Shown: positions 1 to 7,977 of the stretch, in pieces
How the letters are laid out: each line of letters begins with the position of its first letter
How positions within the stretch are numbered: position 1 is the first letter of the stretch
Assembly: GCA_023426345.1 (NCBI GenBank)
Contig: JAFAAX010000119.1
Coordinates: forward strand, 1 to 13,929
Origin: Actinomycetes bacterium
GTDB taxonomy: Bacteria > Actinomycetota > Actinomycetes > Actinomycetales > Actinomycetaceae
DNA length: 13,929 bases
Direction: 5' to 3'
Notes under the pieces: generated by a model
Database searches by the model: none
What the model was told of the DNA's origin: nothing
The model's input: the letters and a program-made list of their open reading frames with translations, nothing else
Program-made: the position numbers and the translations under genes

Positions 1-410
1 CCTCCAGCCTGGATGTCGTGGCCCGCCAGGCGCTCGACGTCCTGGCCCCCGACGCCCAGGTCCTCGCCGTCTCCGACGCCCGGCGCCGCGAGCTGTACTG
101 GGCGGTCTACCGGGCGCAGGGGCCCGACGACGTCGTGGCCGTCTCTGGCCCGCACGTGGGCGCCGCCCAGCAGGTCGCGAACGCGCTGCGCGACCTCGAC
201 GCGCTGCTCGTGTCCTCTGGCCCCCTGCCCGCCCACGCCCGCGACGCCCTCAGCCAGGCGCCCACCGGGCCGGCCGTCACGCTGGACCCGGCGGTGCTCC
301 TCCGCCTGGTCGGGGCCCGCGCGGAGCGCGGCGAGACCGACCGTCTGGGCACCGAGCCCCTCTACCTGCGCCGCCCCGACATCCAGGGGCAGCCCGTGCG
401 GGCGCTGTGA
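1..410 (+). CDS. tsaB: TsaB (t6A biosynthesis, inactive TsaD paralogue), C-terminal part, 5' end outside window
   Basis: The open frame enters from the left edge (first complete codon at base 3) and ends at TGA 408-410, giving about 135 C-terminal residues of a protein usually near 210-240 aa. Recognisable TsaB features are the 'DARRRELYWAVY' stretch (around residue 26 of the visible part), which matches the conserved D-A-R-x-x-x-V-Y segment, and the 'PLYLRRPDI' C-terminal signature. TsaB is an ASKHA-fold pseudo-enzyme that partners TsaD and TsaE to make N6-threonylcarbamoyladenosine on ANN-decoding tRNAs in the cytoplasm. Its catalytic partner TsaD is encoded at 5049-6122. The next gene, a rimI homologue, starts 16 nt downstream, the usual tsaB-rimI pairing. 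An in-frame GTG at 18 is internal and should not be taken as the start, because the homologous sequence continues to the window edge. Confidence 0.9.
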   Translation, partial: SSLDVVARQALDVLAPDAQVLAVSDARRRELYWAVYRAQGPDDVVAVSGPHVGAAQQVANALRDLDALLVSSGPLPAHARDALSQAPTGPAVTLDPAVLLRLVGARAERGETDRLGTEPLYLRRPDIQGQPVRAL

Positions 411-426
411 CGCGCCCGCCCCGCCC

Positions 427-909
427 ATGAACGGCATCGACCGGGGCGTCCCCGCCGGGCAGGACCGCCCGGCCGTCCTCCTGCGCCCGCTGACCGAGGC
501 CGACCGGGAGACGGTGACGGAGCTGGAGGGCCGGGTGTTCCCCGAGGATCCCTGGCCGCCGTCGATGGTTGGGGAGGAGTTGCGCGCGCCCCTGAGGCAT
601 TACGTCGGCGCCGTCGAGGGCGGGGACACGGTCGGCTACGCCGGCGTGCGCCTGGGGCCCGACGCCGACGTCATGACGATCGGCGTCGTGGAGCCGGCGC
701 GCGGCCGCGGCATCGGGCGGGCCCTGATCGAGGACCTGCTCGGCGCCGCGCGGGCGGCGGGATCGGAGCGTGTCTTCCTGGAGGTCCGCGCCTCCAACGA
801 GGCCGCGATCGGCCTCTACCTCTCCGTCGGCTTCCACCGGATCGGGCGGGTGCGCCGCTATTTCCGCCACCCGACCGAGGACGCGGTGACGATGCGCCTG
901 GACCTCTGA
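427..909 (+). CDS. rimI: RimI-family GNAT N-acetyltransferase
   Basis: This 160-residue protein is a single GNAT domain. The acetyl-CoA pyrophosphate-binding loop reads 'ARGRGIGRALI' (around residues 91-101), followed by a helix and the 'EVRASNEAAIGLYLSVGF' segment (V-R-x-x-N-x-x-A-x-x-L-Y-x-x-x-G-F) typical of RimI. The N-terminal 'FPEDPWPPSM' matches the substrate-loop region of actinobacterial RimI proteins. RimI acetylates the N-terminal alanine of ribosomal protein S18; many actinobacterial members sit beside tsaB and may have a wider substrate range. The start is ATG 427, the first in-frame start after the tsaB stop. No good SD is visible, so it may be translated by coupling to tsaB across the 16-nt gap. 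Length agrees with the family (about 145-165 aa). The exact protein substrate is inferred from family and context only. Confidence 0.85.
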   Translation: MNGIDRGVPAGQDRPAVLLRPLTEADRETVTELEGRVFPEDPWPPSMVGEELRAPLRHYVGAVEGGDTVGYAGVRLGPDADVMTIGVVEPARGRGIGRALIEDLLGAARAAGSERVFLEVRASNEAAIGLYLSVGFHRIGRVRRYFRHPTEDAVTMRLDL

Positions 910-1095
910 GAAGGCCCGCCCGGAAATTGGCAAGAGCGGGGTGACGCAAACCCCGGACCTGCCGGTGCTCTGAGATGACGGAGCGTCGCCTCGGCGGTGC
1001 GTCTCGCGCCCGGATATCCGCGTGCGTCCCGGATCCGCCCTGATGGGGCCCCGAGGTCCCACCGAGGCCGGGGCGAGTGCCGATACTGTGGGCGC
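910..1095 (+). promoter_or_regulatory. rimI-sdhC intergenic region with sdhC promoter and two GGATNNNN-type palindromes
   Basis: This 186-bp gap has no credible gene. It contains a perfect 10-bp palindrome CGGATATCCG (1011-1020) and a perfect 8-bp palindrome CGGATCCG (1030-1037), and it ends in a -10 box directly before sdhC. No rho-independent terminator for tsaB-rimI is evident. The paired palindromes could be a regulator site for the respiratory operon, but short GC-rich palindromes are common by chance at this base composition. Confidence 0.4.
1084..1089 (+). promoter_or_regulatory. Predicted -10 box of sdhC (leaderless arrangement)
   Basis: TACTGT fits the actinobacterial TANNNT -10 consensus and ends 6 nt before the ATG at 1096. 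Transcription would then begin at or next to the A of the start codon. No SD is present before this ATG, which agrees with leaderless translation. No clear -35 hexamer is visible around 1061-1066. Confidence 0.55.
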
Positions 1096-1797
1096 ATGGC
1101 CACTACGACAGTCGTGACGAAGAAGCGACGCGCCTGGACCACCACCGTTTTCGTCAAGCAGTTGATGGCGATCTCCGGTCTGGTCTTCGTCGCGTTCCTC
1201 CTCTTCCACTCCTACGGCAACCTCAAGATGTTCCTCGGCCCCGACGCGTACAACGGCTACGCGCAGTGGCTCCACGAGGACGCGTTCGTGCCGATCTTCC
1301 CCCACGGCGGATTCCTCATGGTCTTCCGCCTGTTCATGGTCCTGTTCCTCGTCGTCCACATGGCGTCGGCGTTCGTCGTGTGGTTCCGGTCCAAGAGGGC
1401 GCGCCACACCCGCTACGTCGTCAAGAAGAACATCACGAACTCCTACGCGGCGCGCACGATGCGCATCTCCGGGATGGTCGTGTTCTTCCTGCTGGTCTTC
1501 CACATCCTCCAGTTCACGACGCACACGATCAACACCTGGGGGAGCGCCCCCGACACGCCCTACGGGCACGTCATCGGCACGTTCCAGAGCCCGTGGATGG
1601 TGGTGCTCTACGCCGTCTTCGCGGGCGCGGCCTGCCTGCACGTCTCCCATGGATTCTGGTCGGCGTTCCAGTCGCTGGGCTGGGTGCGGGCGAACACCCG
1701 GACGTTCATGATCGTGCTGTCGGGACTCATCGGCGGCCTGATCTTCGTGATGTTCATGGCCCCGCCGGTCGCCATCGCCTTCGGGATCCTGAGCTGA
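1096..1797 (+). CDS. sdhC: Succinate dehydrogenase/fumarate reductase cytochrome b558 subunit (type B, di-heme)
   Basis: This 233-residue integral membrane protein anchors the complex and passes electrons between SdhB and the quinone pool. Five hydrophobic segments are visible at about residues 18-40, 72-97, 123-145, 165-190 and 203-225. Four membrane histidines, H38, H88, H136 and H182, are spaced almost exactly like the axial heme ligands of Wolinella FrdC (H44, H93, H143, H182). This marks a single-subunit, two-heme type B enzyme like those of Bacillus, Wolinella and Corynebacterium, normally menaquinone-linked. The ATG at 1096 is chosen because it starts just before the basic N-terminus and first helix and sits 6 nt after a -10 box; an upstream in-frame ATG at 997 would add an implausible Arg/Pro-rich extension. 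sdhA follows after 18 nt. Direction in the cell (succinate oxidation or fumarate reduction) cannot be read from the sequence. Confidence 0.93.
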   Translation: MATTTVVTKKRRAWTTTVFVKQLMAISGLVFVAFLLFHSYGNLKMFLGPDAYNGYAQWLHEDAFVPIFPHGGFLMVFRLFMVLFLVVHMASAFVVWFRSKRARHTRYVVKKNITNSYAARTMRISGMVVFFLLVFHILQFTTHTINTWGSAPDTPYGHVIGTFQSPWMVVLYAVFAGAACLHVSHGFWSAFQSLGWVRANTRTFMIVLSGLIGGLIFVMFMAPPVAIAFGILS

Positions 1798-1815
1798 GGA
1801 AGACAGGGGAGCACA

Positions 1816-3791
<1,976 letters not shown>

Positions 3792-3795
<4 letters not shown>

Positions 3796-4535
3796 ACCTC
3801 ACCCTGAGAATCTGGCGTCAGAGCGGCCCCGAGGACCCCGGCGCCATGCACGAGTACCAGGTCCGCGGCGTCGCCGAGGAGTCCTCCTTCCTGGAGATGC
3901 TCGACATCCTCAACGAGGAGCTGTTCGCGCGCGGCGAGGAGCCGATCGCCTTCGACTCCGACTGCCGCGAGGGGATCTGCGGCCAGTGCGGCCTGGTCAT
4001 CAACGGCGTCGCCCACGGCCCGCAGGTCACCACGACCTGCCAGCTCCACATGCGCCACTTCCACGATGGCGACGTCATCACGATCGAGCCGTGGCGGGCG
4101 AACGCCTTCCCGGTCATCAAGGACCTGGTGGTCAACCGCTCCGCGCTGGACCGCATCATCCAGGCGGGCGGGTATATCTCGGTGAACACGGGGGCTGCTC
4201 CGGACGCCCACGCGACGCCGGTGCCCAAGCAGGACGCGGACAAGGCGTTCGAGGCCGCGGCCTGCATCGGCTGCGGCGCGTGCGTGGCGGCCTGCCCGAA
4301 CGCCTCGGCGATGCTGTTCACGTCCGCGAAGGTCACCCACCTGGGCCTGCTCCCGCAGGGCAAGCCGGAGAACCTCACGCGCGTGGTCGGGATGCTGGGA
4401 CAGATGGACGCGGAGGGCTTCGGCACCTGCACGAACATCGGCGAGTGCGCGGCCGTGTGCCCCAAGCAGATCCCCCTCGACGTCATCGCGACGCTCAACC
4501 GGCAGCTGGGCAAGTCCGCGCTCAAGGGGGTCTGA
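3792..4535 (+). CDS. sdhB: Succinate dehydrogenase/fumarate reductase iron-sulfur subunit
   Basis: This 247-residue subunit carries electrons from the FAD of SdhA to the hemes and quinone site of SdhC. An N-terminal plant-type ferredoxin domain holds the [2Fe-2S] ligands C58, C63, C66 and C83. The C-terminal ferredoxin-like domain holds C158-x2-C161-x2-C164-x3-C168-P and C213-x5-C219-x3-C223-P, the ligand sets for the [4Fe-4S] and [3Fe-4S] clusters. All expected cysteines are present. The start is GTG 3792, overlapping the sdhA stop by 4 nt, with GGAG 6 nt upstream; this gives an N-terminus 'VNLTLRIWRQ' typical of the family. A longer reading of the same frame begins far inside sdhA and is an artefact. 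It is the last gene of the operon, followed by a strong hairpin. Confidence 0.96.
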
Positions 4536-4555
4536 CCCGCCCGCCGCCCGACGAA

Positions 4556-4594
4556 GCGCCCCCTCCCGGAGTGTCGGACTCTGGAAGGGGGCGC
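4556..4594 (+). terminator. Strong hairpin downstream of sdhB, probable terminator
   Basis: The arms GCGCCCCCT (4556-4564) and AGGGGGCGC (4586-4594) pair perfectly over 9 bp. After one C/A mismatch, a second 7-bp helix follows (4566-4572 with 4578-4584, one G-U pair) with a 5-nt loop. There is no T-run, which is common for terminators in GC-rich actinobacteria. It lies 21 nt after the sdhB stop and upstream of a separate -10 box, so it likely ends the sdhCAB transcript. Confidence 0.7.
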
Positions 4595-4652
4595 CCTCGT
4601 CGACGAGGGCGGCCCGCGACCTCCGTCCCGGCGACACCGCGCGGTCCCGGGG

Positions 4653-4658
4653 TAGTGT
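4653..4658 (+). promoter_or_regulatory. Predicted -10 box of the small membrane protein gene
   Basis: TAGTGT matches TANNNT and lies 37 nt before the ATG at 4696, leaving room for a short leader carrying the SD. It sits after the sdhB hairpin, which fits an independent transcription unit. No obvious -35 element is present. Confidence 0.4.
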
Positions 4659-4695
4659 GGCACCCGACCTGCGCGCAATCCCTGAGGAGCGACCG

Positions 4696-5016
4696 ATGGA
4701 CAACGAGACATCCCCGACGGCCCGAACGGCGGAGGCCGCCCCGGCTGGGCGCGGCACCCGGTGGAAGGTCGGCACGGTGATCGGCATCCTGGGACTGCTC
4801 GCCTTCGCAGTGCTCGGCCTGATCCTGGTCATCGGCATGTTCGCGTCCGACTCCTCCGTCGCCGCGTTCTCCGTCGGCCTCTTCCCCTGGGCGCTGGGCG
4901 GGCTGGTCATCGGCATCCTCGGCATCGCGATCGCGGGATACCGCCGCCCGCGCGCCGCCGACGCGGACCAGGACGACCTCGAGGCCCTGTCCGAGGGCGC
5001 GGGCGCCGCACGCTGA
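4696..5016 (+). CDS. Small two-helix membrane protein, function unknown
   Basis: This 106-residue protein has a polar Ala/Thr/Glu-rich N-terminus (about 1-24), two hydrophobic segments (about 25-50 and 56-81), and a short acidic C-terminal tail rich in Asp, Glu and Ala. The hydrophobic parts are Gly/Ile/Leu-rich with no Cys, His or conserved catalytic motif that I recognise. The start is ATG 4696 because GAGGAG (4684-4689) lies 6 nt upstream; an in-frame GTG at 4657 overlaps the likely -10 box and is not favoured. It lies between the sdhCAB terminator and tsaD, with tsaD starting 32 nt downstream from its own predicted promoter. By the positive-inside rule both ends may face the cytoplasm, but this is uncertain. 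I do not recognise a family, and the position alone does not indicate a role in respiration or t6A synthesis. Confidence 0.75.
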   Translation: MDNETSPTARTAEAAPAGRGTRWKVGTVIGILGLLAFAVLGLILVIGMFASDSSVAAFSVGLFPWALGGLVIGILGIAIAGYRRPRAADADQDDLEALSEGAGAAR

Positions 5017-5035
5017 GGCCCGCCGGGCGGACGAC

Positions 5036-5041
5036 TAGACT
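5036..5041 (+). promoter_or_regulatory. Predicted -10 box of tsaD (leaderless arrangement)
   Basis: TAGACT is a good TANNNT -10 box and ends exactly 7 nt before the GTG at 5049, so the transcript would start at the start codon. No SD lies in the 7-nt spacer. The spacing matches the leaderless class common in actinobacteria. Confidence 0.6.
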
Positions 5042-5048
5042 CGGCCGG

Positions 5049-6122
5049 GTGAGCGACAACGACCCCCTGATCCTCGGCATCGAGTCGACGTGCGATGAGA
5101 CCGGCGTGGCCCTGGTCCGCGGCGACGACCTCCTGGTGGACCGCACGGCCACCTCGATGGACCAGTACGCGCGCTACGGGGGCATCATCCCCGAGATCGC
5201 GTCGCGGGCGCACCTGGAGTCCTTCGTCCCGACGCTGGACGCGGCATTGGGGGAGTCGGGCGTCAGACTGGGCGACGTCGACGCGGTGGCCGTGGCGGCG
5301 GGGCCCGGTCTGGTCGGCTCCCTGACGGTGGGCATCTGCGCCGCCAAGGCGCTCGCCCTGGCGCTGGACCGCCCGCTGTACGGGGTCAACCACGTCATCG
5401 GGCATCTGGCGGTCGACAAGCTCGTCGACGGCCCGCTGCCGGCGCACTTCATCGGCCTGGTCGTCTCCGGCGGGCACTCGAACCTGTTGGAGATCCGCGA
5501 CATCGCCACGGACGTCCGCGAGCTGGGCGGCACGCTGGACGACGCGGCCGGGGAGGCCTTCGACAAGGTCGGCCGGCTCCTGGACACGCCCTATCCCGGC
5601 GGTCCCCACATCGACCGGATGGCGCGGGAAGGCGATCGGGCGGCGATCCGCTTCCCGCGCGGCCTGGCCGCGGCGAAGGACCGCGACCGCCATGCCTACG
5701 ACTTCTCCTTCTCCGGCCTGAAGACGGCCGTCGCCCGCTACGTCGAGGGCGCCCGCGAACGCGGAGAGGACGTCGTCCGCGAGGACGTGGCCGCCGGCTT
5801 CTCCGAGGCCGTCAACGACTCGCTGACGGCGAAGGCCGTCCGGGCGGCGCTGGACACCGGCTGCGACACGATCGTCATCGGGGGCGGATTCTCCGCCAAT
5901 TCGCGGCTGCGCGGGCTCATCGCCGAGCGCGCCGAGGCGGCAGGGCTGGCGGTGCGGATGCCCCCGCTGCGTTTCTGCACGGACAACGGCGCCCAGATCG
6001 CGGCGATGGGCTCCGAACTGGTCCGGGCGGGCGTGGACCCCTCGGACTGGGATTTCTCGCCGGACTCCGGCATGCCGCTGTCCCAGACGTGGATGGCCCC
6101 GCGGGCGGTGCCGGCCGCCTGA
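5049..6122 (+). CDS. tsaD: tRNA N6-adenosine threonylcarbamoyltransferase TsaD
   Basis: This 357-residue ASKHA-fold enzyme transfers the threonylcarbamoyl group from threonylcarbamoyl-AMP to A37 of ANN-decoding tRNAs, working with TsaB and TsaE. Visible motifs are 'GIESTCDETGVALV' at 10-23, 'GGIIPEIASRAH' at 44-55, 'AAGPGLVGSL' near 83-92, the metal-binding H115-x3-H119, 'DDAAGEAFDKVGRLL' with 'YPGGP' after it, 'FSFSGLKT', and 'CTDNGAQIAAMG' with metal ligand D312. All catalytic residues seem intact. The start is GTG 5049: it places the first beta-strand correctly and lies 7 nt after a TAGACT -10 box. Upstream codons in the same frame belong to the antecedent gene region. It is separated from tsaB/rimI by about 4.1 kb of respiratory and unknown genes, and is followed by a GC-rich palindrome and a long gene-poor region. 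Confidence 0.96.
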   Translation: MSDNDPLILGIESTCDETGVALVRGDDLLVDRTATSMDQYARYGGIIPEIASRAHLESFVPTLDAALGESGVRLGDVDAVAVAAGPGLVGSLTVGICAAKALALALDRPLYGVNHVIGHLAVDKLVDGPLPAHFIGLVVSGGHSNLLEIRDIATDVRELGGTLDDAAGEAFDKVGRLLDTPYPGGPHIDRMAREGDRAAIRFPRGLAAAKDRDRHAYDFSFSGLKTAVARYVEGARERGEDVVREDVAAGFSEAVNDSLTAKAVRAALDTGCDTIVIGGGFSANSRLRGLIAERAEAAGLAVRMPPLRFCTDNGAQIAAMGSELVRAGVDPSDWDFSPDSGMPLSQTWMAPRAVPAA

Positions 6123-6128
6123 GGGGCC

Positions 6129-6142
6129 GGCGGCGCGCCGCC
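6129..6142 (+). terminator. GC-rich palindrome after tsaD, possible terminator
   Basis: GGCGGCGCGCCGCC is a perfect 14-bp palindrome starting 6 nt after the tsaD stop. It can fold into a 5-bp stem with a CGCG loop. The position suits transcript termination, but the stem is short and no T-run follows. Confidence 0.4.
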
Positions 6143-6395
6143 CGGGTGCGACGTGTCAGGACAAACCGCGGCGCTCATGTGGGACCGACGTCCCAAGGAG
6201 TGGTCGAACAGGCATCGGAATCGGTGCGATCGGGTGAGCGGGACCCCGAAGTCCGCCGGCGCGGGGAGTTCTTCGCGCTAGCGTGAAGCCATGGCCGCGC
6301 GTCTGGCGCGCCTTGATGTCCCCCTCCATCGTCGGAGGTCGCGTCGGGGAGCGTTCACCGCCATCTGGGCGGGTCGGCGCGGTTCAGGAGCCTTC

Positions 6396-6418
6396 TTTTG
6401 GACGACCATCGTCCAAAA
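6396..6418. promoter_or_regulatory. Perfect 10-bp inverted repeat, probable operator
   Basis: The arms TTTTGGACGA (6396-6405) and TCGTCCAAAA (6409-6418) are exact reverse complements around a CCA centre. The 4-nt A/T ends stand out in this GC-rich DNA, so the match is unlikely to be chance. The size and symmetry fit a site for a dimeric repressor or activator. A hairpin role in RNA is possible if the transcript starts near 6291, but no T-run follows. Confidence 0.6.
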
Positions 6419-6544
6419 CCCCGGATCCCGGCAGACGCCGATCCGTTGCGCGCGGCCCTCATCGGCCGTGCGCGACGAGGCGCCCGGCGCCCCCCTCTCG
6501 CGCACGCGATGGTCGGGCGCCGCTGTGCCCCATGGGCGCCCACG

Positions 6545-6560
6545 CCATGTCTCGACATGG
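6545..6560. promoter_or_regulatory. 7-bp inverted repeat, possible second operator
   Basis: CCATGTC (6545-6551) and GACATGG (6554-6560) are exact reverse complements with a 2-bp centre, 83 bp upstream of the MFS start codon. The sequence differs from the repeat at 6396-6418, so it would be a site for a different protein or a different structure. Confidence 0.4.
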
Positions 6561-6642
6561 TTACCGATCTCGCGTCGGCCCTCATCCCATTCCTCTCGCA
6601 GGTCCATCCTCAGCACCACTTTGTTCAAGAAAGGCACTCCGC

Positions 6643-7971
6643 ATGCTTGAGAAGCTCCAGAAGGAGGTCCGAGCCTCCGATCTCACCGGCGGCCGACGGA
6701 TCTTCCTCCTCATCCTCGTCTCGATGGGAAGCTCCACCATCTACGCGCCCGCGTACCTCAAGGGCGTGTTCTACGACCCGCTCATGGAGGCCCTGCACTG
6801 CACCAATGCCGACCTCGGCATGCTGCTGTCCGCCTACGCGATCACGGCCACCATCTGCTACCTGCCGTCGGGCATCGTCGCGGACAAGGTGCGCGTGCGC
6901 ACCCTCGGCTGGGTGGGCTTCACCACCACGGCCGTCCTCACGTACGTCTACGCGCTGCTGCCCTCCATCACGACGCTGATGTTCGTGTTCATCGGGATGG
7001 GCGTCACGACGATCCTCATCTGGTGGGGCATCCGCTTCAAGCTGGTCCGCCTGATCTCCCCCGAGGAGGAGTACTCGAAGAACATCGGCATCTCCTACGG
7101 CATCTACGGTGCCGCCGGACTGGTCGTCGGCCTCATCAACATGTGGATCGTCAACGCCTTCGTCGACAACATGGAGGGCGGCGTCCGCACGCTCCTCATC
7201 TTCCTGGGCAGCCTGATCCTGCTGCTGGGCATCCTCTCCTTCCTCTTCATCCCGCGTTTCGAGGGCGAGATCAACACCGGGGAGTCCGGCTTCAACCTCA
7301 AGGAACTCGGCCAGGTCGTCAAGAACCCCGTGGTCTGGCTGTCCGCCGCCTGCATGTTCTTCGTGTACTTCTACTACACGGGCGTCACCTACACCACGCC
7401 CTACCTCTCCGACGTCTTGGGGGCGTCGCTGGCCATCGTGTCCCTGGTGTCCATCATCCGCACCTACGGCATCACGCTGCTGTCGGGGCCGGCCTTCGGC
7501 TTCCTCGCCCGCAAGGCGGGCTCGCCGTCCCAGGTCATCTGGATCGGCTCGGTCGTCGCGGCGCTCGCCCTGGCGGGGATGACGCTGCTCCCCAGCAAGT
7601 CCTCGATGGCGGTCCTCGCGGCCGTCATCATCATCGCGCTGGGCTTCATCGCCAACGGTGTCTTCGGCATCGTGTCCTCCCAGCTGACGGAGGGCCGCGT
7701 CCCGATCACGATCTTCGGCACGGCCACCGGCATCCTCTCCGTCATCGGCTTCCTGCCCGACACGTTCTCCTCCACGTGGTTCGGATCGATGATCGACAAC
7801 CAGGGCAACGACGCGTACCGCTCGATCTTCCTGATCCTCGCCGGATCGGCCATCATCGCCGCCGTCTTCGCGGTCCTCCTGGTGGTCTACGTGCGCAAGA
7901 ACGCCGCGAAACTGGAGGCGGCCGAGGCCGCCGCCGCCGAGCTCGCCCTGGCGGACGCGAAGGCGGAGTGA
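6643..7971 (+). CDS. Major facilitator superfamily (MFS) transporter
   Basis: This 442-residue protein has about 12 hydrophobic segments and a charged cytoplasmic loop in the middle (around residues 205-225), as expected for the MFS fold. The loop between helices 2 and 3 carries the MFS motif A-like 'SGIVADKVRVR' (about 76-86). The C-terminal tail is Ala/Glu-rich and probably helical. The start is ATG 6643, with GAAAGG 8 nt upstream; upstream in-frame codons give a low-complexity Arg/Pro-rich sequence and are rejected. The hydrolase gene follows after 6 nt, so the two are co-transcribed. Its place at the head of a caiABC-like set suggests uptake of the pathway substrate, or exchange of substrate for product as CaiT does in E. 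coli, but CaiT is a BCCT-family protein unrelated to MFS. The transported compound cannot be read from the sequence. Confidence 0.88.
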   Translation: MLEKLQKEVRASDLTGGRRIFLLILVSMGSSTIYAPAYLKGVFYDPLMEALHCTNADLGMLLSAYAITATICYLPSGIVADKVRVRTLGWVGFTTTAVLTYVYALLPSITTLMFVFIGMGVTTILIWWGIRFKLVRLISPEEEYSKNIGISYGIYGAAGLVVGLINMWIVNAFVDNMEGGVRTLLIFLGSLILLLGILSFLFIPRFEGEINTGESGFNLKELGQVVKNPVVWLSAACMFFVYFYYTGVTYTTPYLSDVLGASLAIVSLVSIIRTYGITLLSGPAFGFLARKAGSPSQVIWIGSVVAALALAGMTLLPSKSSMAVLAAVIIIALGFIANGVFGIVSSQLTEGRVPITIFGTATGILSVIGFLPDTFSSTWFGSMIDNQGNDAYRSIFLILAGSAIIAAVFAVLLVVYVRKNAAKLEAAEAAAAELALADAKAE

Positions 7972-7977
7972 CCGACG

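Larger units (their letters stand above)
6123..6642 (+). promoter_or_regulatory. 520-bp control region upstream of the Cai-like cluster
   Basis: No convincing gene lies here. Notable elements are the palindrome at 6129-6142, TGGGAC-N4-GTCCCA (6180-6195), GGAC-N6-GTCC (6241-6254), a TANNNT box TAGCGT (6279-6284), a 23-bp inverted repeat (6396-6418), the overlapping palindromes CCCATGGG (6529-6536) and TGGGCGCCCA (6533-6542), and a 16-bp inverted repeat (6545-6560). A 119-codon frame from ATG 6291 to 6650 has Arg/Ser/Pro-rich translation and weaker G/C bias at third positions than its neighbours, so it is not called. The density of dyads and the length suggest that the following catabolic cluster is regulated here, probably by a DNA-binding protein encoded outside the window. 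Confidence 0.55.

Noticed and set aside
997..1095. Longer N-terminus for SdhC from ATG 997
   Set aside because: The extension is Arg/Pro-rich, unlike the family, and would run through the -10 box that lies 6 nt before ATG 1096.
4761..5048. Longer N-terminus for TsaD from an in-frame ATG at 4761
   Set aside because: It overlaps the small membrane protein gene in another frame and gives a His/Arg/Pro-rich shadow sequence; the TsaD fold begins right after GTG 5049.
6479..6541. Repeated GGCGCC-type motifs as a possible repeat array or CRISPR-like structure
   Set aside because: The motifs are short, irregularly spaced and expected in GC-rich DNA; there is no unit of constant length and no spacer pattern.
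6278..6637. Minus-strand 119-codon frame in the control region
   Set aside because: It has an Arg/Ala/Pro-rich, low-complexity translation, no SD and no recognisable motif, and it covers the inverted repeats.
6283..6642. Longer N-terminus for the MFS transporter from ATG 6283
   Set aside because: The added 120 residues are Arg/Pro/Ser-rich with no transport motif; ATG 6643 has an SD-like GAAAGG and starts close to the first transmembrane helix.
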